DNA of 20,086 bases. It comes from a virus. Every line of letters begins with the position of its first letter. Position 1 is the first letter of the stretch. A program made the translations under genes and the position numbers. A model generated the notes under the pieces. That model was not told the origin of the DNA. It did not search any database and saw nothing but the letters and a program-made list of their open reading frames with translations. Positions 5,817 to 11,879 of the stretch are shown here, in pieces. The DNA lies in IMG/VR virus record IMGVR_UViG_3300027747_001088, positions 1-20,086 of that record; one strand, 5' to 3'.

Positions 5817-8108
5817 ATGGCAGCTTCAGGCTACACACAAATACAACTATATAATACAGCAAGTTCTGGTGTTGTGCCATCCTCCTCCAACCTCACCACT
5901 GGTGAACTGGCGGTTAACACGTTTGACGGTAAGTTATACTTTAAATCAACGGCTACAGGAACCAGTGGTAACGTGGTGCTGTTAGCCTCTGCCGCGGGTG
6001 CCGTTGCTGCAACTAATATTTCTGGCGGTACGTCTGGACAAATACCATATCAAAGTGGACCGAGCACAACAACCTTTGTAACGGCACCAGGATCCTCTGG
6101 CACGTACTTGGGCTGGAATGGCTCTGGCTTTGTGTGGTCAGCCACAACAGGGCCGTCAGGCTACAGTGGTTTTAGTGGCATCTCTGGATACAGCGGACTT
6201 GGGTTTAGTGGTGGCTCTGGCTACTCTGGACTTAGTGGATATAGTGGCATATCTGGATTTAGTGGTGTGTCTGGCTACAGTGGCACTAGTGGGTTTAGTG
6301 GTATTAGTGGGTTTAGTGGCATTAGTGGATTTAGCGGGTTTAGTGGCATTAGCGGGTTCAGTGGTATTTCTGGTTACAGCGGTACTTCTGGCTACAGTGG
6401 ATATAGTGGATATTCTGGGCTAGGGCTATCTGGTTACAGTGGTATCTCAGGCTATTCTGGCGCAACCGCCGCCTCTGGTTACAGTGGTGTTTCAGGTTAC
6501 AGTGGAACGTCTGGTATTTCTGGCTACAGTGGTATTTCGGGATATTCTGGTGTCTCTGGCTACAGTGGATCTGGAATATCAGGGTTTAGTGGCTACTCTG
6601 GCGTGTCTGGTGCTAGCACATCTGGCTACAGTGGTGTTAGTGGATACTCTGGTGCAACTGCCGCCTCTGGTTACAGTGGTATCTCTGGTTACAGTGGGGT
6701 ATCTGGTATTTCTGGCTACAGTGGCTTTGGTATTTCTGGTTACAGTGGTACTAGTGGATACTCTGGCGTAACGCCTTCGTCGGTGGCAAACATCACGGGC
6801 GGTGCAACAGGCTCATTAGTGTATCAGTCTGCAGCCAGCACAACAGGATTTTTAAGTATTACTGGAAGCAGTGGCAAGGTTTTAGTCGGTGGTGCTACAA
6901 CGCCATCCTACGCCGCAACGTCTACACTTACTGGCGTTGGTAGTGCAACTAATATTGCTGGCGGTGCAGCCAATCAAATTCCTATTCAAACAGGTTCGGA
7001 CACAACAAGTTTTTCACCAACGGTCACTGTTGGATCATCAAGCAACCCTGGGTTTTTAGCATATAACGGAACTAGTTTTGTTTGGTATCAATGGAAAACT
7101 TTTTTAACAAACACTAACATTAACGCAGCATTGGGCTACACCGCGGCTGACGCGGCCGGTACAAACGCTTCTGGCACTTGGCCAATTAGCGTTACTGGTA
7201 GTGCGGTTAATATTGCTGGCGGTTCTACCAATCAAGTTCCGTACCAGTCTGCAGCTAGTACAACTGCATTTTCCTCTAACATGACGTTTAACGGCACAAG
7301 TTTAACGTTAGCAAAAGACGTTAAAATTAACTCAATAACGGCAGGTATTGGAGTAAATGGGGATTCATCTGATACTATTTTTGCTAATACTACATATTCT
7401 GGTTCGTCTACTGCAGGTCAAAATAGTATATTTGGTTCTGCAACATTTACAAACGCAACGTCCGCCAGTTACACCACCGCAATTGGCTATGGTGTATTAG
7501 CTAGTGTAACAAGTGGAAGTTATAATACTGCGGTTGGAAATACTGCATCACTTTTCACTACAGGAAACTATAATACTGCAGTTGGTCATCGGGCGTTGTG
7601 TAACAATTATACAGGAAACTATAATACTGCAGTTGGTGCTTCCGTAAACAGTCTTAGTATTTATGGAAGTAGTAATATATTGATTGGTTATGACCCACAA
7701 CTGCAAGGTCCATATGATAATAACTCAATCGTTATTGGATATAGCGTAACAGGTAAAGGTTCCAACACAACCGCAATTGGCAACAGTTCTACAACGGCGA
7801 CTTATTTATATGGTTCCACTGTTATGTACGCGCCAGTTGCCACCCCAGCGGCGGCGGGAACAATTGCTAGTGCTGCGACCATTGCACCCACAGCATTAAT
7901 TACATTTATTAGTGGCACGACTACAATTAACACCATAACAGCACCAGCGCCATTAACATCTGGTGGCGGTCAGTTAACATTAATCCCAACGGGGTTATGG
8001 TCAACAGGGACAAGTGGAAACATAGCACTAGCAACAACTGCGGTTGTAAGTAAAGCATTAATTATGACCTACGATTCTACTACAGCAAAATGGTACCCAT
8101 CTTACTAA
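5817..8108 (+). CDS. Tail fibre with Gly-X-Ser collagen-like stalk
   Basis: This 763-residue fibre begins after AAAGGAA, spaced six bases. Residues 1-50 hold a LTTGELAVNTFDGKLYFK motif typical of phage fibre anchoring domains. Residues 114-318 are a continuous Gly-X-Ser stalk (GYS, GIS, GFS, GVS, GTS). Four copies of an NI-x-GG...Q-x-PYQS...STTxF module lie near 66-87, 324-345, 378-399 and 464-485. Residues about 487-502 read NMTFNGTSLTLAKD, shared with the first fibre. Residues about 525-660 are NTAVG-type beta-roll repeats. The C-terminal domain (about 670-763) is Ala/Thr-rich and ends TTAKWYPSY. The role is probably receptor binding. It directly follows the glycosyltransferase genes, so it may be co-transcribed with, and a substrate of, those enzymes. 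Confidence 0.83.
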   Translation: MAASGYTQIQLYNTASSGVVPSSSNLTTGELAVNTFDGKLYFKSTATGTSGNVVLLASAAGAVAATNISGGTSGQIPYQSGPSTTTFVTAPGSSGTYLGWNGSGFVWSATTGPSGYSGFSGISGYSGLGFSGGSGYSGLSGYSGISGFSGVSGYSGTSGFSGISGFSGISGFSGFSGISGFSGISGYSGTSGYSGYSGYSGLGLSGYSGISGYSGATAASGYSGVSGYSGTSGISGYSGISGYSGVSGYSGSGISGFSGYSGVSGASTSGYSGVSGYSGATAASGYSGISGYSGVSGISGYSGFGISGYSGTSGYSGVTPSSVANITGGATGSLVYQSAASTTGFLSITGSSGKVLVGGATTPSYAATSTLTGVGSATNIAGGAANQIPIQTGSDTTSFSPTVTVGSSSNPGFLAYNGTSFVWYQWKTFLTNTNINAALGYTAADAAGTNASGTWPISVTGSAVNIAGGSTNQVPYQSAASTTAFSSNMTFNGTSLTLAKDVKINSITAGIGVNGDSSDTIFANTTYSGSSTAGQNSIFGSATFTNATSASYTTAIGYGVLASVTSGSYNTAVGNTASLFTTGNYNTAVGHRALCNNYTGNYNTAVGASVNSLSIYGSSNILIGYDPQLQGPYDNNSIVIGYSVTGKGSNTTAIGNSSTTATYLYGSTVMYAPVATPAAAGTIASAATIAPTALITFISGTTTINTITAPAPLTSGGGQLTLIPTGLWSTGTSGNIALATTAVVSKALIMTYDSTTAKWYPSY
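6156..6770 (+). repeat. DNA encoding the Gly-X-Ser stalk
   Basis: About 205 codons follow a strict three-residue period, G-[Y/F/I/V/T/L]-S, broken at intervals by short inserts such as ATAA, GLGL, GAST and GSGI. The DNA is an imperfect array of about 9-18 nt units (variants of tctggctacagtggt), with many synonymous changes, so it is old rather than freshly expanded. Because of the period, neighbouring frames also lack stop codons, giving spurious open frames there. Confidence 0.85.
7278..7300 (+). repeat. Inter-fibre shared module, copy in the second fibre
   Basis: These bases are identical to 1063-1085. As in the first fibre, this copy sits at the junction between a GC-richer fibre shaft and an AT-richer NTAVG repeat region, so it could have served as a recombination point. 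Confidence 0.7.
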
Positions 8109-8117
8109 AGTAAAATT

Positions 8118-8393
8118 ATGATATTTTTTTATTGTTTTGTTATTTTACAACTAGCTGATTTGTGGACAACCTACGTGGGGTTAAACAAAAACATTGCGCA
8201 CGAAGTTAACCCAATCATGCGGTTTTTGTTTTTTAAAATGCCCACATTGCCAATACTTATTTTAGTTAAAATAGTTTGTTTAATTGTGGCTTGGGAAATA
8301 AAAGACAATGTACTTGCATTAAAAGTAATAGATTTAATTTATTTTTTTATTGTTTGTCATAATTTTTTAATTATTAATAGGGTGTCAAAATAA
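8118..8393 (+). CDS. DUF5658-like membrane protein
   Basis: This 91-residue very hydrophobic protein has three probable membrane helices, at about residues 1-22, 42-58 and 68-86. The first helix carries LQLADLWTTYVGL and is followed by the loop HEVNPIMRF. An acidic residue in a helix followed by an E-x-NP loop is the pattern I associate with the DUF5658 family, whose biochemical role is not known. It starts nine bases after the fibre stop with a poor ribosome binding site. It is clearly AT-rich compared with the fibre. It opens the run of membrane proteins that leads to the lysis genes, so it might act as a holin or antiholin, but that is positional inference only. Confidence 0.68.
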   Translation: MIFFYCFVILQLADLWTTYVGLNKNIAHEVNPIMRFLFFKMPTLPILILVKIVCLIVAWEIKDNVLALKVIDLIYFFIVCHNFLIINRVSK

Positions 8394-8394
8394 C

Positions 8395-8625
8395 ATGGAC
8401 TTACAGACTTTAATAAACACAGTACTTCCATTAATCTGTGTTGCAATTGGCTGGTTTTGCAAAGAATTATGGACGGCAGTTCAGACACTTAAAATAGACC
8501 TTCACGACCTTCGCACCCATGTGGCTGAAAACTACGTGCACAAGGACGACTTTTCTGGTCGCTGGGAAGAAGTCCTTAAAGCGATTCATCGAATTGAAGA
8601 CAAACTAGACAACCTCAGAAAATGA
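8395..8625 (+). CDS. Small membrane-anchored coiled-coil protein
   Basis: This 76-residue protein has one N-terminal membrane helix (about 7-22, TVLPLICVAIGWFC). A charged, probably helical tail follows, with the segment VAENYVHKDDFSGRW and then an amphipathic helix to the end (VLKAIHRIEDKLDNLRK). Small phage proteins with this plan are frequent in lysis cassettes and are often left as hypothetical or holin-associated. The start is one base after the previous stop, and the end overlaps the next gene by ATGA, so translation is probably coupled. It could be a holin partner or a tail-associated scaffold. The sequence does not decide between these. Confidence 0.68.
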   Translation: MDLQTLINTVLPLICVAIGWFCKELWTAVQTLKIDLHDLRTHVAENYVHKDDFSGRWEEVLKAIHRIEDKLDNLRK

Positions 8626-8879
8626 GACACAAGATCCTAAACGATCTTCTTACTGGCGCGGACAATAAAACACACGACATTGCCCGCTGGTCTTGGATGC
8701 TGTCATTCTTTGCAGTGCTCTTGGGCGCGGGCTATGAACTAATTCAAGGACAGTTACCCACACTACGAGACTTTGCTGAGTCTATTGGCATTATTTCTGG
8801 GGCTCATGGAGCCGCGGTGATGATGAAAAAAGACACCGAACCAAAGGAACAAGTCAATGTTAAAGACACTACTCAGTAG
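8622..8879 (+). CDS. Holin candidate, small membrane protein
   Basis: This 85-residue protein begins MRHKILNDLLTGADNKTHDIARW. It has one clear membrane helix at about 22-42 (RWSWMLSFFAVLLGAGYELI), a second weakly hydrophobic stretch at 51-67 (FAESIGIISGAHGAAVM), and a hydrophilic charged tail (KKDTEPKEQVNVKD). The size, hydrophobic segments, charged tail and location immediately before spanin and endolysin genes fit a phage holin. I cannot assign it to a named holin family. It overlaps the upstream gene by four bases and the i-spanin gene by 23, and its tail contains AAAGGAA, which is the ribosome binding site of the i-spanin. Confidence 0.62.
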   Translation: MRHKILNDLLTGADNKTHDIARWSWMLSFFAVLLGAGYELIQGQLPTLRDFAESIGIISGAHGAAVMMKKDTEPKEQVNVKDTTQ

Positions 8880-9330
8880 CATTTATGTTTACCTCACCAT
8901 AGCAGTTATTTCCGCACTGTTGTCTGGCTACCTTGTCTTTAACTGGACATCAAGCTACTACTCCAGTAAAATAGAGCACGCTAACGTTCAAGCACTAAAG
9001 GAAAAAGATGAAATTCAACAAAAAGGCGACCAGCTGGTTGCTAACTACATTCAACAACTTGAAAAATTGGGTTCCACCAACGCTGTCTTGCAAAAGCAAA
9101 TTTACGGTGCGGTACGTTCTGATAGTAACGCTACTTGCACTATTACTAGTGGGTTTGTTAGGCTGTACAACGCCAGCGCCCTTGGTGAAGCCTCAAGCCC
9201 CAGCGGCACTGATGGTACCCCCTCCGAAGTTGACGTTGCTACCCTACTCAGCACCGCCATTGAAAACAACACCAAGTACAACAAAGTAGCGCAGCAACTC
9301 ATGGACCTACAAGAGTTTAACGCCAAGTAA
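8857..9330 (+). CDS. Rz: Rz-like inner-membrane spanin (i-spanin)
   Basis: This 157-residue protein has a membrane anchor near the N-terminus (about residues 10-30, YVYLTIAVISALLSGYLVF). A periplasmic helical, coiled-coil-prone region follows (about 37-83, rich in Glu, Lys and Gln). Next comes a CTITSGFVRLYNASALG segment that recurs in many Rz-like proteins, and a C-terminal helix. Size and topology match i-spanins, which with an outer-membrane lipoprotein fuse the inner and outer membranes in the last step of Gram-negative lysis. AAAGGAA at 8843-8849 is eight bases before the ATG. A second gene with all the marks of the partner lipoprotein lies wholly inside it in another frame. Confidence 0.82.
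   Translation: MLKTLLSSIYVYLTIAVISALLSGYLVFNWTSSYYSSKIEHANVQALKEKDEIQQKGDQLVANYIQQLEKLGSTNAVLQKQIYGAVRSDSNATCTITSGFVRLYNASALGEASSPSGTDGTPSEVDVATLLSTAIENNTKYNKVAQQLMDLQEFNAK
8997..9002 (+). promoter_or_regulatory. Ribosome binding site for the nested o-spanin
   Basis: AAAGGA, five bases before ATG 9008, lies inside the i-spanin coding sequence and is well placed for internal translation initiation in the alternative frame. Confidence 0.6.
9008..9289 (+). CDS. Rz1: Rz1-like outer-membrane spanin lipoprotein, nested in Rz
   Basis: This 93-residue protein is encoded entirely within the i-spanin gene in a different frame. A hydrophobic signal (about 36-52, YVLIVTLLALLLVGLLG) leads to Cys53, a lipoprotein-type cleavage and lipidation site; the -2 position is Leu rather than the more usual small residue. 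The mature part is Pro-rich (TTPAPLVKPQAPAALMVPPP...), the hallmark of o-spanins such as lambda Rz1. The ATG at 9008 has AAAGGA five bases upstream. An in-frame GTG at 9107 would give a 60-residue precursor with a shorter, classical signal peptide but lacks a clear ribosome binding site. It should sit in the outer membrane inner leaflet and pair with the i-spanin. Confidence 0.8.
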   Translation: MKFNKKATSWLLTTFNNLKNWVPPTLSCKSKFTVRYVLIVTLLALLLVGLLGCTTPAPLVKPQAPAALMVPPPKLTLLPYSAPPLKTTPSTTK

Positions 9331-9335
9331 CCGCT

Positions 9336-9857
9336 ATGCTAAAACGACTTTTTGTATACACGCTAGTGTGTATATGTATATTTTTTGCACAAAATTTATC
9401 ATTCGTACAAACATTTGAAAGAGATCTTATGGCACTGACCGAATCCACGTTTCGTGTGATTGTTGGCTTTGAGGGTAAACGCAACAAGGCCTACAAGGAC
9501 ACCAAGGGGCTGTGGACTACCGGCGTGGGTCACCTCATCAAGCCCAACGAGCAGCACCTCATCAACACAGTACTCACAGACCAGCAGGTGGAAGAGTTGT
9601 TTAAAAGCGACGCACAGTGGTGTGACGAGGCGATTAGGACTGCGGTGAAGGTACCCCTTAACCAGAACCAATACGACGCTCTGGCGAGCCTTTGCTACAA
9701 TATTGGAGCCAATGGCTTTAAGACATCAAGGTTAGTCAAGGCACTTAACACTGGCAACTACAAACTGGCTGGTGAATACTTTATGGACTGGGTACATCCT
9801 AGCGTCTTAGTCAACAGAAGAAAACAAGAAAAAGCCTTGTTTTTAAAGGATAGTTAG
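9336..9857 (+). CDS. Endolysin, GH24 lysozyme (T4/P22-type fold)
   Basis: This 173-residue protein is a peptidoglycan muramidase. The family triad with its exact spacing is present: Glu46 in GFEGKRNKAYKD, Asp55, and Thr61 in LWTTGVGH (E-8-D-5-T). Other family features are NQNQYDALASLCYNIG and a C-terminal RRKQEKALF. The first 31 residues include a hydrophobic segment (VYTLVCICIFFAQNL) that could be a signal-anchor-release helix or signal peptide. A second in-frame ATG at 9429 (Met32), with AAAGAGA upstream, would give a 142-residue cytoplasmic form needing a holin. The upstream ATG has a poor ribosome binding site, so both forms may exist. It starts six bases after the i-spanin stop. Confidence 0.88.
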   Translation: MLKRLFVYTLVCICIFFAQNLSFVQTFERDLMALTESTFRVIVGFEGKRNKAYKDTKGLWTTGVGHLIKPNEQHLINTVLTDQQVEELFKSDAQWCDEAIRTAVKVPLNQNQYDALASLCYNIGANGFKTSRLVKALNTGNYKLAGEYFMDWVHPSVLVNRRKQEKALFLKDS

Positions 9858-9937
9858 GGCGAAAAGTGCTCATTTTTTGCATTAGTAGATATATGGGCTG
9901 ATCACCCTTTTAAAAATAATAACCTCGAGGATATCAA
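9858..9937 (+). other. 80-base gap with leader of the next gene
   Basis: This is the longest gap without a gene in the window. It is AT-rich and includes a T6 run, a short inverted repeat around TGATCA (GGG-CTGATCA-CCC) followed by TTTT, and GAGGA at 9927-9931, a good ribosome binding site six bases before ATG 9938. I found no convincing -35/-10 pair. A promoter or terminator here is plausible after the lysis genes but is not shown. Confidence 0.3.
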
Positions 9938-11236
9938 ATGGACGGATTTAAGACATTACCTAAAATGCAATGCTTCAAAGTAGGTGGCAGTGTCAAAAAA
10001 GAAGCATACTGCGGCGGTGGACAGGCTATGAAAAAAGGTGGTGAAGTCATGGATGAAAAGCAAGATAAAGCCATGATCAAGAAAGCGTTCAAACAGCACG
10101 ACAGAGCCGAGCACGACAAAGAGCCTACAGAGATTAAGTTAAAACGTGGTGGCCGTTCTAAAAAATCAGTAGGAACTGTTCGTAAATTTAAAACGGGTGG
10201 ATCTGTTGTTAATACCTACGAAGCCAAAAAAAGTTCTGGCGATTTAGACAATATTAAAAAAACTAAAGATATTAAACCTGGTAAAGCTAGTGCCCCAACT
10301 GGCGCTAAAGGCGGTCCTAATAAGTACAAAGAAGGCGGTGAAATCATTGATATGCGCGACAACGCAAAAAATGATGTTGGCGATGATGCCCGCGCCCGTG
10401 CAAGGAAATTTTTAGAAACTGGTAAAAAAGACTCTGATGAAACGCCTAAGTCAATAACTAAATCGGCTCCTAAATCGGCTCCTAAATCGGCTCCTAAATC
10501 GGCTCCTAAATCTTCTTCCTCTAAGTCAAGTGATAAAGATTATTCAGATCAAAATGATAGACGCTCAAAACAAGTTGGGTACGAGGCTAGTGCTAATCAA
10601 AAAAGATTAAGAGAATATGATAAACCATTAGAAGAAGTTCATCCAGAAGATTATTTGATGCCAGGTGGTGTGTTAAAAGGTATGCTTAGAGGTGTAGTAC
10701 GTTCTAGTGAAAAAGCGGCTGCTAAAGCAGCGGAAAAGAAAGCAGCTGAACGTGCAGAAAAACAAGCAGCCAAAGAAGCCAAAGATTCTACTAGAAGAGA
10801 TGCTGAAGGATATAGTCCAGAAGAAGCAGTCAGAAAAATAGATGAGCCAGCACGTTCAGCGAGAACAGAATCAAGTGGCGCTATGAAAGACACATTTAAA
10901 CCAGAAGAAATTCGTGAAGGGTTTAAAAAAGGTCGTAGTGTAAAGAAAATGGCTGGTGGCCGTCTTACTGACAGATTAGTAGACAATGTGATGGGCTCTC
11001 AATCACAAAACGAAAAAGCTAAACAAGATATGGCGCGTTATTTAAGAGCAAAACAAATGCAAGAAGCCGCTGGTAAACAAATGGGCACTGGTGAAAAAAT
11101 GGCAATGGGTTTAGCAGGTATGGGACAAGGTGCTGCGGCTCCTTCCGTACCAACACAAATGCCCCCAACTGATCAAATGGGTGCACCAACTGGTATGCCA
11201 GCTCAAAAACGTGGTGGTCGTGCGGGTAAGAAGTAA
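9938..11236 (+). CDS. Basic KxGG-motif protein, likely virion-associated
   Basis: This 432-residue protein is very rich in Lys, Arg, Ala, Gly and Ser and looks largely disordered or helical. A short motif recurs: KVGGSVKK (14-21), KKGGEV (32-37), KRGGRSKK (69-76), KTGGSVV (85-91), KEGGEI (131-136), MAGGRL (338-343) and the C-terminal KRGGRAGKK. Other parts are a [20 protein letters not shown] segment near 41-60, four tandem KSAP repeats near 175-191, and an Ala/Lys/Glu helix at about 255-285. The C-terminal 60 residues are rich in Met, Gly and Pro. I do not recognise a function. Similar KxGG-rich proteins occur in other environmental phages in my memory. Strong basicity and the structural context suggest a DNA-binding internal virion or capsid-lining protein. 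GAGGA precedes the ATG. Confidence 0.72.
   Translation: MDGFKTLPKMQCFKVGGSVKKEAYCGGGQAMKKGGEVMDEKQDKAMIKKAFKQHDRAEHDKEPTEIKLKRGGRSKKSVGTVRKFKTGGSVVNTYEAKKSSGDLDNIKKTKDIKPGKASAPTGAKGGPNKYKEGGEIIDMRDNAKNDVGDDARARARKFLETGKKDSDETPKSITKSAPKSAPKSAPKSAPKSSSSKSSDKDYSDQNDRRSKQVGYEASANQKRLREYDKPLEEVHPEDYLMPGGVLKGMLRGVVRSSEKAAAKAAEKKAAERAEKQAAKEAKDSTRRDAEGYSPEEAVRKIDEPARSARTESSGAMKDTFKPEEIREGFKKGRSVKKMAGGRLTDRLVDNVMGSQSQNEKAKQDMARYLRAKQMQEAAGKQMGTGEKMAMGLAGMGQGAAAPSVPTQMPPTDQMGAPTGMPAQKRGGRAGKK
10463..10510 (+). repeat. Four perfect 12-base tandem repeats
   Basis: The unit tcggctcctaaa is repeated four times without mismatch, in frame, coding SAPK. The following serine-rich stretch may be a decayed continuation. 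Perfect copies suggest recent slippage expansion. Confidence 0.9.
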
Positions 11237-11403
11237 TGCCATACAAATCAGAAGCACAAAAAGGTGCAATGTATGCCGCAGCAACGGGTAAATCTACACT
11301 TGGCATACCTAAGAAAGTTGGTAAAGAGTTTGTTAAAGCTGGGCCAGCGACTAATAAACTACCACAAAAAGTAACTAAGCGAGCTTCTGGCCGCGGGAGA
11401 TAA
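11236..11403 (+). CDS. Small basic phage protein, 55 aa
   Basis: The start ATG shares one base with the preceding TAA (TAATG), so translation is probably by re-initiation. The protein begins [20 protein letters not shown] and continues [15 protein letters not shown], ending in Arg/Lys/Gly. The pattern of KSEAQ...AMYAAA-x-GKS, then [10 protein letters not shown], is one I remember from short phage proteins near capsid and tail genes; a link to the DUF3008 family is possible but unverified. It is strongly basic, with no Cys and no membrane segment. The role may be virion-associated and linked to the basic KxGG protein just upstream. Confidence 0.65.
   Translation: MPYKSEAQKGAMYAAATGKSTLGIPKKVGKEFVKAGPATNKLPQKVTKRASGRGR
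11395..11400 (+). promoter_or_regulatory. Ribosome binding site supporting a TTG start
   Basis: GGGAGA, whose GGAG core at 11396-11399 is six bases before TTG 11406, lies inside the end of the preceding gene. It makes the rare TTG the best start for the HNH gene, since no in-frame ATG follows until well into the protein. Confidence 0.55.
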
Positions 11404-11405
11404 TC

Positions 11406-11879
11406 TTGTTAAAACAAGGATTTATTAGAGAAGACGGGTATGTCTTTAAATCTTTGTATAAAGATAAAAATGGCAATGTAAAAGAACATTGGCTTTCTCC
11501 TAAATCTTGGGAAAATTGGAAACTAAAAAGAAATGAATGCAGTCGCACAAATTATTACAAAAATATTGAAAAAGAAAAGCAAAGATCTGCTCAATATAGA
11601 AAAAATAATTTTAGTAAAAACAACGCACGTCAAGCTAAACGAAGAGCAGTTAAAAAAAACGCTTCACCACCTTGGTTAACAAAAGAGCATAAACAACAAA
11701 TAGAGTCATTTTATTGGTTGGCTAAATTGCAAACCGAATTAGATGACGGCATTTATGAAGTAGATCACATAGAACCACTACAAGGAAAAGATATTTGTGG
11801 ACTTCATGTTCCATGGAATTTACAAATAATACCTATGCAAAAAAATCGTTCAAAAGGGGTAAAACGTGGCTTACAGTAA
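11406..11879 (+). CDS. Free-standing HNH endonuclease
   Basis: This 157-residue protein starts at TTG, supported by GGAG. Residues 1-85 are Lys/Arg/Asn-rich and probably DNA-binding. They carry a GYVFKSLYKDKNGNVKEHW hairpin, then a basic helix (about 53-85). The C-terminal part has the HNH metal-binding motif: YEVDHIEPL (Asp120, His121), CGLHVPWNLQIIP (His134, Asn138) and QKNRSKG (Asn147). This order, D-H, then a GLH-x-x-x-NLQ turn, then N-x-x-K, is typical of phage HNH nucleases. It is AT-richer than the tail genes around it and sits between structural genes, as homing-type or packaging-linked HNH genes often do. Its end overlaps the adaptor gene by 14 bases. No terminase is next to it, so a homing role is favoured. 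Confidence 0.85.
   Translation: MLKQGFIREDGYVFKSLYKDKNGNVKEHWLSPKSWENWKLKRNECSRTNYYKNIEKEKQRSAQYRKNNFSKNNARQAKRRAVKKNASPPWLTKEHKQQIESFYWLAKLQTELDDGIYEVDHIEPLQGKDICGLHVPWNLQIIPMQKNRSKGVKRGLQ

Noticed and set aside
6118-6771. Two hydrophobic open frames of 101 and 110 codons on the + strand inside the second fibre
   Set aside because: They are the shifted reading of the Gly-X-Ser repeat. Periodic DNA keeps neighbouring frames free of stops. There is no membrane-protein logic beyond the repeat itself.
5817-8108. Diversity-generating retroelement target, suggested by the anchoring motif at the fibre start
   Set aside because: No reverse transcriptase, template repeat or adenine-biased variable repeat with a C-type lectin end is visible in the window.
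9102-9326. 74-codon open frame on the - strand over the spanin genes
   Set aside because: The region is already constrained by two overlapping + strand genes, all neighbours run on the + strand, and the product has no motif.
9399-9671. Open frames on both strands over the endolysin (90 codons on -, 62 codons on + at 9460-9648)
   Set aside because: The lysozyme frame carries a full catalytic triad; the others have no ribosome binding site or family features.
10651-11306. Two - strand frames of 111 and 95 codons under the basic protein
   Set aside because: They are complements of Lys/Ala-rich coding DNA and have no independent support.
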